From Membranipora membranacea (Eukaryota; Bryozoa; Gymnolaemata; Cheilostomatida; Membraniporidae), in the NCBI GenBank assembly GCA_914767715.1, contig OU612067.1, forward strand, positions 1,178,001 through 1,242,000: a DNA stretch of 64,000 nt. The letters are read 5' to 3'. Every line of letters starts with the position of its first letter. Within the stretch, counting starts at the first letter, position 1. The notes under the pieces are model-generated. The model worked only from the letters and a program-made list of their open reading frames with translations. It was not told the DNA's origin and made no database searches. A program made the position numbers and the translations under genes. This document shows, piece by piece, positions 31,250 through 44,932 of the stretch.

Positions 31250-34200
31250 ATGAGGAGAGTTTGGTGAGTATAAAGTTCTATCTTCTATGAATTTATCCAT
31301 AAAACAAAATATTTGCGCTGTAATAATGATAATTTTATGAAATATTCACTAGGGGGTTAAATGACATCTGTGATGTATCCTTATCTCAGCGGCCCCGAAA
31401 ACAGCAAAAATGGGTTGGCTGAGGTGAGGCTTAGGTGAGGTGGTTCACGAAGGAGATACCGAGTTAGGGTCAGACATTCAGCTACCTCACAGCTGGCCTG
31501 AAAATTACCAGAAAGTCATTGTCATTGTTTTAACTGTTTCTATTGTAATTTTTCTCTAGCACCATGTTGTTATTACCATAGAAATGCTTGTCAGTCGGAC
31601 AGTCGGTTTGTTTTGCTGCATACCTAATGTCCTTTATGTGTCCTCTTTGTTATAGTAAAGAAGTATGCGGAATTCTGTACATTTTGGTTATAACATCTCA
31701 ATTCTGTGGCGCCCAGGAGACACCCAACAGCCAATTTGAACAAGAAAATCGCTTAGGGGGATATCGAACATGGCTATCACTAACCCAAAGGGTACAGCCA
31801 TTTACTGATATCCTTTCACCAGATAACAATGGGGAGCGTGGGGAGCGGCCAGGGATTGCGCTGCCTGATGACGTATTGATAGTTACTGATTCAGAGTTAG
31901 AACACTGTAACCCTGAGAAGACCTACTGTAGAGAAGTTAATGACAACTTTGGGTATGAATTCAGCTCATCAACAATGTTTCCAGAAGGGATTGGGTCCGG
32001 AAATTCTGAGTGGGACCTTGACCTTGCATGCCCACGTGGTACAACTGAAACTCGATGCCGCTATCCCGAATGTAACTATGAACCCAATAAACCAATGGGA
32101 GACTATTTACTCACAAACATAGAGCCTCGAGTTGGAGTGCGAGTGAACTCTAATGATACAGGAGTGCTGGCCGTCTCTAGGCCTGATTGTGGGCTTAATC
32201 TAGAGAACTCATGGAATCTTATATTTAGTGATCTCGATCAAGAGACATGTCTTAACACAGGGAATGGATTACAGCGGGTTATAGCAAATACTATAGACCA
32301 AAAAGAGGTCTTTTACAAGGTCAATTCTAGTCAGTATAACCAGGTTTCTTTCACTCTACAACCTGATCCTCAACTCAGAAACAGGCAAGTTAAGTTAACG
32401 TGTAGCCTACCCATTTGTAAATCCATCATCAGATCAGTCAAGACATGAAATTACAATAGGATGTATGAGAATTATTACCCTCCATATACGGGCTAATGGA
32501 AAACAAGTTTCTGAAGCTCAGTCAGATGGCTCCTGGCTGTGAAGATGTAATAATTATTCGATACATTTATAAAGCATAAGTACTTGGAATTCCTGGCTAG
32601 TAATTCTGAGTATACATACATGCATACATTGAGTGACAGTTTTGATGTTTGTTTGTGATTACTTTAATTTGTTGATCAAGATCAAGTTATGATGTGTGGC
32701 GTGCTGTAGCATAATTATGTACTGATAATTGTGTACATGGAGTTTGTTTGTTACCACTTGCTTATAACGGGCAATATGAACAGGAAACAGGTCAATTATC
32801 TGTCAACTTCTCCTCTTTTCAGCAACACGTCAACAGTTTTCTTTAGCTCGCAGTATGCCGCATCAGACGACTCATCGTTTCAGCTTATTCTTTTTAACGG
32901 AAGTATGCAACTTGTCAGCAATTCAGAGGGATTCGATTCTCAAATGCTCCAAACACCCGGGTACCCTCAGGAGCTGGGTGATTATAACATCACCATTCAG
33001 GTAGGAACAAGATCTATTTTTGTGTAGGCAATCTAGAATTTAGATTTAAAAATACTCAGACTGGATTCATCGACGATATAAGAGTATTAAAATAAAGACT
33101 ACTATCAGGTCGTGTTCAATCAGGGAGGGTTCAATGCTGTGGTGTTGTTAGAGTTTGTAATGGAGTTATTCTCTCCTGATTTGTTAGTATGGACCGAACA
33201 GGAAGTTGGTGTACATCAACGGAGAACTAGTTGAGTTGATAACCGACTGGAGTGGTAGTAGCTTTGGCGAACAATGGGTCTCTTTTGGCTCTGAGGAATT
33301 CTACGGTGCGATCAGAAATATAAGGATTTACAACAACGTTTCAACACTCAGGTATACCTAGAAAAAGACCTTATATTTTTCATACGAGTCGAAAGACGAA
33401 AAAAATCATATATATATTTATATTTTAGTTAACTCATTGATGTGTGGAGTAATGTAACCTACTCCACAATCCAGCCCATGTTTTGGAGGGAACTTTCACG
33501 GCATGCTGAGCTGAAAACTCCCAAATAAGGAGTCTGCACTTCCTTGTTTATGCAACTTACACTATTTCAAAACTCCTGTAAATCTTGGTAAGAGTTTTTT
33601 TCAAATTAACTTTCTTTGAAAGTCACATCTTCTTGAATAGCCTCTGCTTGACGACTTCACTGTTATTTGTAGCGAGTTATACGCCGAGCAGCATGGTGTA
33701 AAGGTACTCAAACCTTACCGTATACCTGAGTGTGAATGTCCACGCCCATATATAGATACCTTCGAGGTATATATTGATCAACTTGATCCACCATCTCGTC
33801 GTCAACGGCGCAACGTCGAATCTAACAGCGGTCTATACTGTTCTAACATATTGGATTATCAACAACCTCAGGTTCCCCGATATGATACTCAGTGGTACTC
33901 CTTACAAGATAAGTTTGCACTCTTCTCCAGTGTTGGTACAGGTTGGACATCTGATCACACAACACAAGCAGACATCACACTTCAACTTCCTCAAGATATG
34001 TTGGTGAGAAAGAAGCACTAGATATGATTAATGTGTAATCAATGTGGACAACAAAACCTTGTATCCCTCTCTAGTCCCTCATGTATCTCTAGCCTCAGAT
34101 ACTCAAACAGTTGTAACATTTTAGTCATTGATCACTAAATATAATGTTGACCAATTAACAGGCTGTCTCAGTGAGGTGGCGCGTCACGCGATGTTTTACA

Positions 34201-37200
34201 CAACCACTGGAGATTCCAATATACATGGTGGTATTTTTAAGGATGAGGTTTGGAGTAGATCAAAATTTGATCCATTTTTCTGAGTAGAGTTGCTCCCTTC
34301 TACTGACAACAGAGGGGGCAACTCCAACCCTTGTCATATCGATCAAACTTGATCTAGGTACATAGAAGGGGGTACTTGTATTCATTACATAGACTTAATA
34401 ATAATAATATTATTATTAAGTCTATGATTCATTATCATCTATGTGTGGCTTTATCACTCATTCAGTGTTTCTAGATAAACTTTTATCTATTCCGTGTGAA
34501 CTTTGACATGCTCCTCTCTACTTGTCTACACATCTTCCTTGCGGAATTTTTTCAGATATATGGTGTGTATGGTACATTAGATAAACTGCCATCAAGACTT
34601 GAGCTTCAAATCGGTGATGGAGCAATGGTGACCCTCACACATGATTGCTCCTTTCTTGATATGGAGAGAGATACATTCCCTCAGTTTTCGAACTCTATAT
34701 TCGATGGAGGAGACTTCCGACCAACAAGTGGTCTAAGACTGCCACAAAGAAAAAAAAGGAGCTCACAGAATGTCTCAAAACAGCGAAGATGCTTTCAATG
34801 GGAGGATGTCACTGTCCCATCATTCCGCAACGACGAAGGAGAAGATATAAATAAGTGAGAAAGCATTAATTGAGTGTAAAATTGGAAATTCTTCTTGATT
34901 TATAATAAATGAAGAGACCATCATATTTAAATACATGAATATATTTTATACATATCACATATATATTTGTTTTGTTTTGACAGTCCATCGGCATTCGACT
35001 TTGTAGCTCCTCTTCTGCTGCCATTTGATGCAGCCTATTCTCTATCGAATGTCTACGCTGGGAAAACGATTACTATTAGACTGCGCGGACACACCAATAT
35101 ACTGAGTCGTCTAGAGGAGTGGTATGGTCTCGGTGGGCTAGAAATCTTAGGAAGGTAAATATATACCTGATAAGTTAAGATTGGCTACCTGTGCACCGGA
35201 CCTGTCGCTACATGCACAAACATTTTCCATTGATTACTAGAATTCAAATCATCACTATGCTGTTCTGTGTTCTAAAACTGGCAAAAACTTAACAAATTTC
35301 AGATCCCACATAGTAACATTACTAATTGTACAAATTGTTAATATTCTCCAGGCCACATTGTGGAGGTAACTTCAATTCTCCTACAAGGATATCAGTTCAA
35401 GATATGACAGACTATTACGAGTTCTTCTCACCAGATACTCAGCACTACACATGCTTTTGCCCTGCTGGTATAGAGGGTGAGCGCTGTCAATCATGCGGTC
35501 TCAATAATGCAGACAACAGTGAGAATGAAGAAGAGCTGTACCGATTTCAGGAGAGTGAGGGGGTGTGTGTTGACTGCGGATGTACATCTCTGAGTGAAGG
35601 CCTACAATGTGACAGCTCTGGACAGTGCCCCTGTAGAGATATTAATGGTGAAGATATAGAGTTGGCTGGTAGACAATGTGTAAGTACACATAAGTGTAAC
35701 CAACATTATACTGTTGATAGCTCAATGAGTGAGTTGTATGACCTTGACTGATCACCGGCCATAACTCGTTACTACCTTGACATTTATTTACTTACAGAAC
35801 TGGTACATAGATGACATATTCCCCTTATTTGGGCCTGTAGCTGGAGGTACAGTCGTCACTATGACTGGTGGATATCTTACAGAAGGAACCCTCAGCGCTT
35901 CACTCAATGGAGAAGAGCTACAGATAATATCACAGTGAGTCTCAAATCATTGATAATACGTCATATATCAACCTGCATATATGATATGTACGCTGTATGT
36001 AGAGTCTAACCATCATCTGCCACTTTAGGATAACTTTGTAACTGCACTTTGCTTTCATTCCTCCCTTCCTCTACATTGTACGTTTTACCTGGGTTAGATC
36101 AAATTCCATCTAATTTGTAGGCACTTTGTGTGGCTCCCAGACTTCTGGGAGGTCTTTCAATCAGAACAAGCGATGCTTTTTAAACCAAATTATCGTTTTA
36201 CTTAAAGTAACAATAAATATGAAAGACCTCTCTTGTGAGTTGCCGGCAGCTCGAGGGGGAGCAACTCCAAATACAGGCACATTGAATCATACTTGATCCA
36301 GGGAGGGTGGGAGACCCTCCCTGCATGATCTACAGTTTCTTCATCATGTAACCCTCGTCATGTGTAACAGGGTTTCTTCGATATTTTTTCAGAGGAAACT
36401 ATGCTAGTTTCAGAACAGGTCAATTCCCAAAGAATGACACTACCGATGTGGATCTGACATTGTCGTTGAGTCAAGAGATTTTCCCACAAGGGGTTGCCAA
36501 AAGACAAATTACGTCTCCGCTTCAGAATACTGTAGGACCAGGAACAATCTATTTGCCGTTCCAGTACAGACCCAATCCTGTGATACGAGACATCCAGCCT
36601 CGTAGTACATTCCTCAAGTGAGTGTTATCTAAAAAATGTGGTCTGATTGGTGCTGCACAATACTAGCCAAACATCTCAGATTTGGTGGCTGTTTTCATGA
36701 AGCCATATTACCAATCAGTTTTTGAACACGTCGCTCAGATGTATAGGTAAATATAACACTTTTATTTGTTTCCTCAATGTTAGAAGACAACTGTATTATG
36801 AGTTTAGTTGTTGGATATATTGGGACTTGGGTGTTTTTAGCGGTGGACTTAGAATTACTATAATTGGAGAAAATATGAACTCGACGGCCACACCAGAGAT
36901 GGTTATATATCTCAGACAGAACGGCGTAATTATACAAAACTACACAACGGTGAGCTATCAAAAGAAACCTACCTCATCATTGAGTAAATCAAAAGCATTA
37001 CTAAAAATGAAACACCCTGAAATTCTCTCAGTCAGACTCAAATTATACCAACTTAATAACTACTTCAAACTTTCTTAACGGTAACAAAAAATACGGGAAA
37101 TATCCATCCAGATCAGGGAAGTCACAAACCTACAATAATTTTTCATCTGACTTTATTAAATATTTGAGACATCACATATATGTGGCTGTTAAGCCTTGTC

Positions 37201-40200
37201 ACGCGGCCACTTGTTTTTTTTTTGGAAAGAAAAAAAACAAGTGGCAGCGTGACAAGGCTAGGGGCTCTTTGCTACCTCTTTGTAGCTAAAATAGAAAAGG
37301 GTTTATTTGCGAAAAATCTCTAATTACGCGTTCATTGTTTGTTGTACCGTTACAGTTGTGTACACCTGTTGATAACACATCAATGACCTGTCCTACACCA
37401 GATGTCAGAGAGACAACAGAAGATATTCTTCTCGGTTCTGACCCTGGGCCAGCAGGTAAATAACGACATACATAAGTGCAGACAATGAATCAAATTTCCC
37501 TAACAGTTTACTAAAACATGTATTGTACAAGTCAGATTTGGGCGCCTTCCACCATAAAAACTAATCTGAGGAGACTTTTGAGCAATAATCTGTATCTTTA
37601 GTGTGAGGAGTAGAACTTGAAATGCTTGTTGCCCACAAACTGAACTGCAAATTCTCTTGACTTTGATGCTGGGACTATACTTACATTCAGAAATAGAAAT
37701 AGCCGTGTTAGATCCATCTTCACCCATTCCTCCTTTTGTCTTCTTCTCAATTTGTCAGCGTGATTTCTGATAGGCTCAAAACTTTCATAATTAGAAAATC
37801 AAACGCTATCAAACTTTTTCATTCAAACGATTCTTGATATCTCACCACTTTTAGCATAATATATGGAATATTAAAAACTTGGAGTATTGAAATTGTTCCT
37901 TTTATTTTATCATAAGCACCGTTCACTCTTGTGTACTACTACCTAGGCTACTATAGTACTGCATGTGGTATGAGGCACAAATAGTGGTTAGTTAATAGAA
38001 GGTAGCACTACGTAGTAAGTAGTGGAGTTAGATACATTGGTTATCCTTGGTTAAATACTTGTTTCTCATGTTATTGGTTTGTGCTTCAAAATGGTTAATT
38101 TTCAATATTATACATTTCAGCGACAACTACAATCAGGACAACAACAAGAAACACAACAACAACAACAAGAAACCTAACAACAACAACAACAACAACAACA
38201 AATCCAACTACAGAAGATTTTACAGACGAAGGTAGTGGTTTTGGTTCCTCAATCACATCTTCACAGCCGACACCACCTGGAGGTCTGCCCCCAAGCACCT
38301 TAACAGAAACATCACTACCTTCTCGGAGAAGGAAGAAAAGACAGACATCAGCGAGTAAGTAAAATAAGTCAACATTTATGACCGATCATAGATATCATTC
38401 ATTTTATCGTAGCAAGGGTGTCAAAGTCTGGGCGCTGGAACTAATAATTGGGAGTTACATTCAATGTATGTTATCAACTATGTATAACGGATTGCTATTT
38501 CTCAGTACTCATGATCATTATGGTGTTGAATTGAATGTAGAGATTGCCTATCTCCCCCTCCCCCCCCCCCCTGAATCTATCAATCACATTACCGAAAAGA
38601 AGTGAAAACTTTAAAATTGTTTGATCACGAAAAATAGAAAAATCTCTTCTATGGTCTTACAACAAGTTAATTTACTGTCAACAGTACTTGGTGAAGATTT
38701 CTAGAATTCCAGACCACCAATGACAGCTCACAGCAACTGTCAACACAATATATCGCCTAGTAACTACACAATATATCGCCTAGTAACTACACAATATATC
38801 GCCTAGTAACTACACAATATATCGCCTAGTAACTACGCATGTAAGCAGTTTATTCCCTTTTTTTGACAGAAAGTAGATCATGATCTGTTGAATATTTCCG
38901 TTAGTTTTTTTGGTGGTGTAATCAACTATGCAGAATGGTGATTAATTTGAACCTGAAAAATGTGTGAAGAGATGCATGTTTTGTGATCTGATTTGTAGAT
39001 GGAGACCCGCTGAATGGAAGGAACGGACTAGGTTATACATTTGGATTCCGATATGATGGTTATGTTGATTATGAAGACCTCACAAAACACCCAAATCCTG
39101 ATATCAAAGATATTGCTGAACTCAAAGTGTTTCCAGATCCTAAGGTTACTACCTTCCTCGAGGATATAGGGGACGAAGTATTGGTAAGGATTTACTTTTA
39201 CTGCATTTCCATGCTGTACCTTCTCAAATAGAGAGTCAATCAATTCAGCATGATTAATAGAATAATGAGACTGGGTTTAAAGATCATGGGGTCATCATCA
39301 CTTGCCTCCACCCGAAGAATGGGTGGCGAGATAGTGGTTGCCACTGCCAAAAGACAACCACAATAGTTTGAAGCCAATAACAATCATCTTTTTCTCACTG
39401 TATTATCGTATTGTTTTAGGAGTACCACCCAAAAGAAGATGAGTTTATTAGACTCAAGGGGGAAGGTCTGGATTGGGATAAAGATCAGTGGCAGATAGAG
39501 ATTGGATTGGGAGTCTGTGAGGTGACATCTGTCCTCTCTAATCAGATAGTATGTAAACCTCCAACGGAAGAACCTGAGGTGGATAGAGAAGCAGGATTGT
39601 TTAAGACCCATAAACGCAAGGATTCTCCTCCCATGACGGTAAGTTATTCATCGAGCTTAAAAGAAAGACAACAGTCTTGCAGGAACAGCTTCTCTCAAAA
39701 CTTGAAAAAGAAGCTGCCCATTCATGCTGCAGATTAACAGGGACGATTGTTCCGTCAGATTTTATATAAGGTTTATTTGGACGCAACCAAAAATCTGCAT
39801 TTTGTGACATACATGTAGATGAAGAGTTACCTTCTCTGCTATTGACAAGTTAGCCTGAGTTCTCACTGACTTCTCGAGATTCTGTAGCCTCTTGTAGATA
39901 TTTGTTCTCGTGATTCACAGGTGAGGATCGGGAAGCTGAATTCGGCAGTGGGTTATGTGTACTACAGGACTAGTCCCTGGGATGACCCATCATTCAGAGC
40001 AGGCATGATTGTACTGATTATCTTAGTCGTGATAGCTATTCTAGCTGTCATCGCATACTTTCTTCTGAGAAAGAGAATGAGGGCAAGATCATCACAGAAG
40101 GAGTTAGATATAGCGCTGACTGAACCATCAAGTCGATACGTCAAAGCTGGAGGTAAGATTTATATGCACATGTATGATACGTCGTGGTAGTCAGTCCTTA

Positions 40201-43200
40201 ATCATCTAATACTCTCATGTTAAGAATTGTTGTGGCGTTTTCCAATGTTTTTATTTGCCTGTTTAGTCTCTCTCTTTATATAATCATTCTTTTATTTATA
40301 TTGTTTTATATTGTTCAAATAATATTCATTATTGCTATTACTATGTCGGTCATCAGGTGAGGCTGGAGCGATCACGCCATTCCTTGGCCGTAAACTTGAC
40401 GAGGAGCTTCGGGCAAAGGTAGACAGATGTCTTGTTCCTAAAGAAAGGTTGTCTCTGGGTAAACAGCTAGGCAAAGGAAACTTTGGACTTGTATACAAAG
40501 GACAACTTACTACTCCAGCCGGTAACCTCAGAACTGTAGCAGTAAAGAGTATCAAAGGTGAACCTTCAATAAAGTTAATCAAGATTGATCATTTAAACCA
40601 GTTTTGGAAACTTGGAGTTTGCTGCATGAATTGAATTTATAAGATGAGGTATAAAAGTCAGACATCCAATTAGCATTTATATTTTTATTAACATTATTAA
40701 AGTATTCATGTTTTCCATTCAATGAAAGTTGGTCAATGCGTTTCTCAAATCATTTTATGACCAGCATATGAGAAAAACGTATGGTTTCCACTGGCCAATG
40801 TTTCAGACCTATGTATTCGCAGTTTAATAATGACAAATGTTTTATATCTTATTTAGAGGATAAAGAAGTGAGCTTTGAAGACTTGGAGAACTTTTTGACA
40901 GAAGGAGTTTTGATGATCGATTTTAAACACGAGAATGTTCTGTCTCTAATAGGAGTTGTGTATGAAGAGGGAGATCGTCCACTAGTAGTCTTACCTTTTA
41001 TGGAGAATGGCGATTTATGCACATTCATCAAGCGGGATGAAGTGGTCAGTCATTGCTTAAGTTCTGTTTGGCTCATCGAGCTTTGTTTCCTATTTTGTGT
41101 GATTATGAATGTACGTACTTAGGCTGTTCTCCCAATGTAAATCTGATTTAATTTACGCACTCATGTATGCTCAGCAATGTGCTTTCCCATAGAATTGATG
41201 ACCACATTAATTTTAAGTAATGTAACAGCATGCTAGATTATCATAAATCACTGAAATTTTGTTCACAAGTTACGCGCTGATCTATCAAAGATAACTTAAA
41301 ACATGTCCCAATCTCCGCGCTTAATTAAATTCACCAACAGCTTTTATAGTAGAGTTATCTGCACTATGAAGGAAAGTAGATAATCCTCACTAGGCTATCC
41401 AATCAGACTATTTGCTATTTGCTGAGACGGATATAATAGATAAATGTAACTGATTTAGGAATCCTCCACAGTTGTGATCAGGAGGACCTCTATAACTAGT
41501 ACCATAACTCTACCAATTAGAGATTCAAATTATTGATAGGCATGGAACTTGTTTACAGGATCTGGTGTTGGCGGATCTTCTCCACTTTGGATACCAGATG
41601 GCTAATGGTATGGCATATCTAGCCAAAGAGAGATTCGTCCATCGAGACTTAGCCGCCAGAAACTGCATGTGAGTATGCAAATAGTTTTTATCAGTATGGC
41701 CCCAGATGAATAAAGTATTTGCAGGAGATAAATTTTCAATTTTGCTCTGACTTGAATTTGCGAATTTTTCTGCTAGCTTACATTTACTCAACCTCATCTA
41801 ATTATAATCTTCCTCCTTAGCTAATGAAAACTATATTGCTCGCTTACACGGGGCTTACACTAAGTCACCCCCAAATTACATAAACTAAACTCTAGCTAAT
41901 ATTTTCTCCGAACCATCCTACCAGTGGTAATTGTTTTCTATGCCTATGACAGCATCTAAAATTCTCTGTAAAGAATTACCAGCCATACAATTCCCATTAT
42001 AAATATAATTTGTTATTCCAGGATTGACGGCTCTTATATGGTCAAGATAGCAGATTTTGGAATGTCCCGTGATGTTTATGAGAAGGACTATTACACTATG
42101 GATAACATGAATAAACCTTTACCCATGAAATGGATGGCTGTAGAATCGCTGAGAGAAGGCAGATTTACTTCTAAATCAGATGTGGTATGTTTTGTGAACA
42201 AAATTTAACAATAAATAGCTTTCAAATCTTCGGATTGTTTTGGAAGTCAATTTTTTCAATACTGAATGCCCGTCATCAGTTGCACACAAATCCAAGTGAG
42301 AATCGCACCTGGATGCGTAATGGAAAAATAAAGTAGGGTTTAACTTAAAACTTATCAAGGTCCGATCCTGCCTAAGCTTTTTTTCTCTCAACATCTCATA
42401 TATGGAAATGAATTCATTTAACATTGTTCTTTTAATGATTTCAGTGGTCTTATGGAGTGACAATGTGGGAGTTGCTCACCCGTGGAAGTTCGCCATATCC
42501 GGGCGTAAATAATTACTACATAAGGGAATATGTAGTCACTGGCAAACGATTGGATAAACCTGAAATCTGTCCTCCTATCATGTAAGAGCTTTTATATTAA
42601 ATGTCATTTCTAGAAGGGCCAGGTTTATGGAGGGCTTCTTTATGGAATTGAGTCTTGAGGTTTTGTTTGACTCACAGAAAATATTGTTAAAATATTAAGT
42701 GTATGCAAAAGGGGCACGCTGTTTGAACTGAAGTATGGCTGATAAACATTGCATTAAAGTGAATTGTCACTTTAATGTACAATGGCAAATAATGTTAAAA
42801 GGTTTGATAGCTTTTCAGTCAAGGATAAGAACCAACCTGGCCACAACGATGTCCAAAACCTAATCATAAAACTACCTGTATACAGTACTATAGCATCACC
42901 TAGCGCCTAATGTATCATTAAGACATGACACTTCTTATTGACATTGGTTCAAACTAACTCGTGAGATACCTCGTCTAACTGTTATAATTGTGTTCTTTCT
43001 CTCCACAGTTACGAGATGATGTGCCGCTGTTGGGAGGAGAACCCTGACAATCGCCCTTCGTTTGCTGAGATCAGTCAGTTTATCCTCATGTTATTAAACG
43101 GTCAGACAAAGCCTGCTGCTGGATCTACTGAACAAGATGGTTACTCCTACTGTCGAGAGGCGACCAAACACATTCCTGAAGATTATCTCACAAATACTTC

Positions 43201-43495
43201 TGTCAATGTATACGATGATTACATAACAGCCGAGCCGGTCGGGGAGAGCTACCTCACAGCTCAACCGTCTGTCAAAGCCCCGAGTGCTCCTAAATCTACT
43301 GTACCTAACGACTATCTAACTGCTAAGCCTTCTGTTAAAGCTCCTAGCGCTCCGTCTGTGGCAGAAGAACAACCCGAGTATGAAGTTGTGCTTGATCCAG
43401 AGGAGGGTGGATCAGCTCCAACTCCAGCAAAGAGGACAAATATCCCCTGTAACGATAACGACTATATGAATACTGGAGCTGAAAACATAGCTTAG
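31250..43495 (+). CDS. MET/RON-type receptor tyrosine kinase with laminin-like ectodomain
   Basis: Twenty-two exons give 1,646 residues: 31250-31263, 31656-32384, 32823-33000, 33188-33351, 33673-34003, 34556-34854, 34984-35154, 35352-35679, 35798-35934, 36393-36617, 36841-36949, 37356-37455, 38121-38354, 38999-39183, 39420-39638, 39921-40152, 40357-40557, 40857-41044, 41559-41668, 42022-42184, 42445-42581, 43009-43495. In order: signal peptide; Cys-containing region; LamG-like fold (about 250-362); laminin-N-like segment and laminin-EGF Cys cluster (to about 738); IPT domains ([31 protein letters not shown]); Thr-rich linker; membrane-proximal IPT; TM about 1169-1191; kinase. Kinase motifs: [21 protein letters not shown], twin Tyr in [15 protein letters not shown] and [12 protein letters not shown] are MET-like; [11 protein letters not shown] and PYPGV also recall AXL. 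Basic furin-like sites occur at SRRQRR, RKKRSS and RRRKKR. There is no Sema domain. The tail has repeated Tyr motifs. Confidence 0.92.
32385..32822 (+). other. GC-AG intron in the MET-like gene
   Basis: The donor is CAG|GCAAGT at 32385 and the acceptor TTTTCAG at 32822. Only this donor gives phase 2, needed to read on into [11 protein letters not shown]; the nearby GTTAAG donor would meet a stop. Strong flanking consensus is typical of GC donors. Confidence 0.8.
34388..34426. repeat. 39-bp near-perfect palindrome
   Basis: Arms CATAGACTTAATAATAAT pair with the reverse complement around a 3-base centre, in the MET-like gene intron before the exon at 34556. Confidence 0.85.
37192..37259. repeat. 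Fold-back hairpin in a MET-like intron
   Basis: AGCCTTGTCACGCGGCCACT plus a T run pairs with its inverted copy over about 30 bases with one mismatch and a loop of a few bases. It has the shape of a small fold-back or MITE element. Confidence 0.8.
38121..38354 (+). other. Thr-rich, repeat-derived linker exon with furin-like site
   Basis: This MET-like exon reads through an ACA/AAC-rich microsatellite (about 38125-38205), giving runs of threonine like a mucin stalk. An acidic patch (EDFTDEGSG) and Ser/Pro/Thr sequence follow, ending in the basic site RRRKKR. Confidence 0.75.
38743..38834 (+). repeat. Minisatellite, 23-bp unit, 4 copies
   Basis: ACACAATATATCGCCTAGTA plus ACT repeats four times at exact 23-base spacing in a MET-like intron. 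Confidence 0.95.
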
Positions 43496-44870
43496 TTATT
43501 TTACAATACAATCTTCTTTTGATTTATACCCTGAATATGTGTATAAAACTAATTCAAAAACCTTTAGTAAATTTTTATATTTGATGATTAATCTCAAGCT
43601 GCAATGATCTTTTTTTATTTTCTAGTCTCAAGTTTATAAAGCAAAGCTTTTGGCAATCATATTATGACAAGTATCACATAGAAGTGTATAATTTCCATTT
43701 TTTCACTCAGACCTTACTATTCCCTTGATTATTTGTAAACATTCATGTATATTAGAATGGTGTTCAGGGTTTATAAATATGTGTAAAATATCTCTCTTTG
43801 GTTGATACGACCCTCACTGATATATCAGTATTGGATTATAATGAATTTTTGGTGGAAAGAACATTCAATCAACTACTAACTATGTCCGCCTGGGATACGG
43901 GTAATGCCGTTCCATTATTAGCCAACGTCCGACCGGATGTTGGTGTTGTTATGGAATGCTGCTAAAAATCTGGGCACTGGTTTGAGCACCTTACTAACGA
44001 CAGTAGTAACCTTAGTTTTTCTTCTCGTTCTTTGTTAACTCACCACTGTGCCCTCAGTATGTGATGAGTAGAGTAACCAAAATTCAATTGAACTCACTCA
44101 CTCACCAGATTACAACAAAAATCTGATAAAAGGTGATAAGTAAACAGAGCTATCGCCAGTTATATTATTGTAGGATATGTAATTCTTCCTAACATAAACA
44201 CAAAATTTAAAACACTCTCATTGGCATATTATATCCAACATATTTAGATTTATGATATGTTTTTTTTACAATGTTGTTTAATATCTATACTTCCAGAAAC
44301 AAGAACAGAAAATTTGCCATTTACTGTAGTGTGATTTTTTAATTAAAAAGAATACACAGAAATCAATGACTTTTACTACTTGCAGAAATGTAAACCTAAT
44401 ATGTTCTGCATGATACAGTTTGGGTATATATATATCGGGTAGAGCCAAGGTTCAATCGGGAAGTAAACTCCTTGGTTTGATCAATGAACTAAGGTACAAC
44501 AGGGTTACTCATTGAATGAACTTGTTAACTACATGAACTAACAAGAAGTTTTGGCTGTACCCGGTTCAGCCCACTGAACAAAGCTTGTCAAGACTGATAC
44601 ACTTGAAATGGTGCACTTTGGGGTGTACACTAACAACTAGTTAATGGCAGATGCTCAATTCATATAAATATACAACTCACCGAATTACACTATTCTACCT
44701 CTGAATCGACAACCATCAAAGTAATTTAATCCTGATCGACTTGTCCTGTTACGGTGATATCGAACCTAGAGATAGACAAAAACATGGGTGAGAGACAATG
44801 TCATGATAGAAAACATATACAAATATAAACAGAACAAGATATTAACTCGCAAGCACAATCACGCAATCAT

Positions 44871-44932
44871 GTTGTTGTTGTTTGTTGTTGTTTGTTGTTG
44901 TTTGTTGTTGTTTGTTGCTGTTTTTGTTGTTA
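44871..44932 (+). repeat. Microsatellite (GTTGTTGTTT)n
   Basis: Repeated GTTGTTGTTT units in about 60 bases. Confidence 0.9.
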
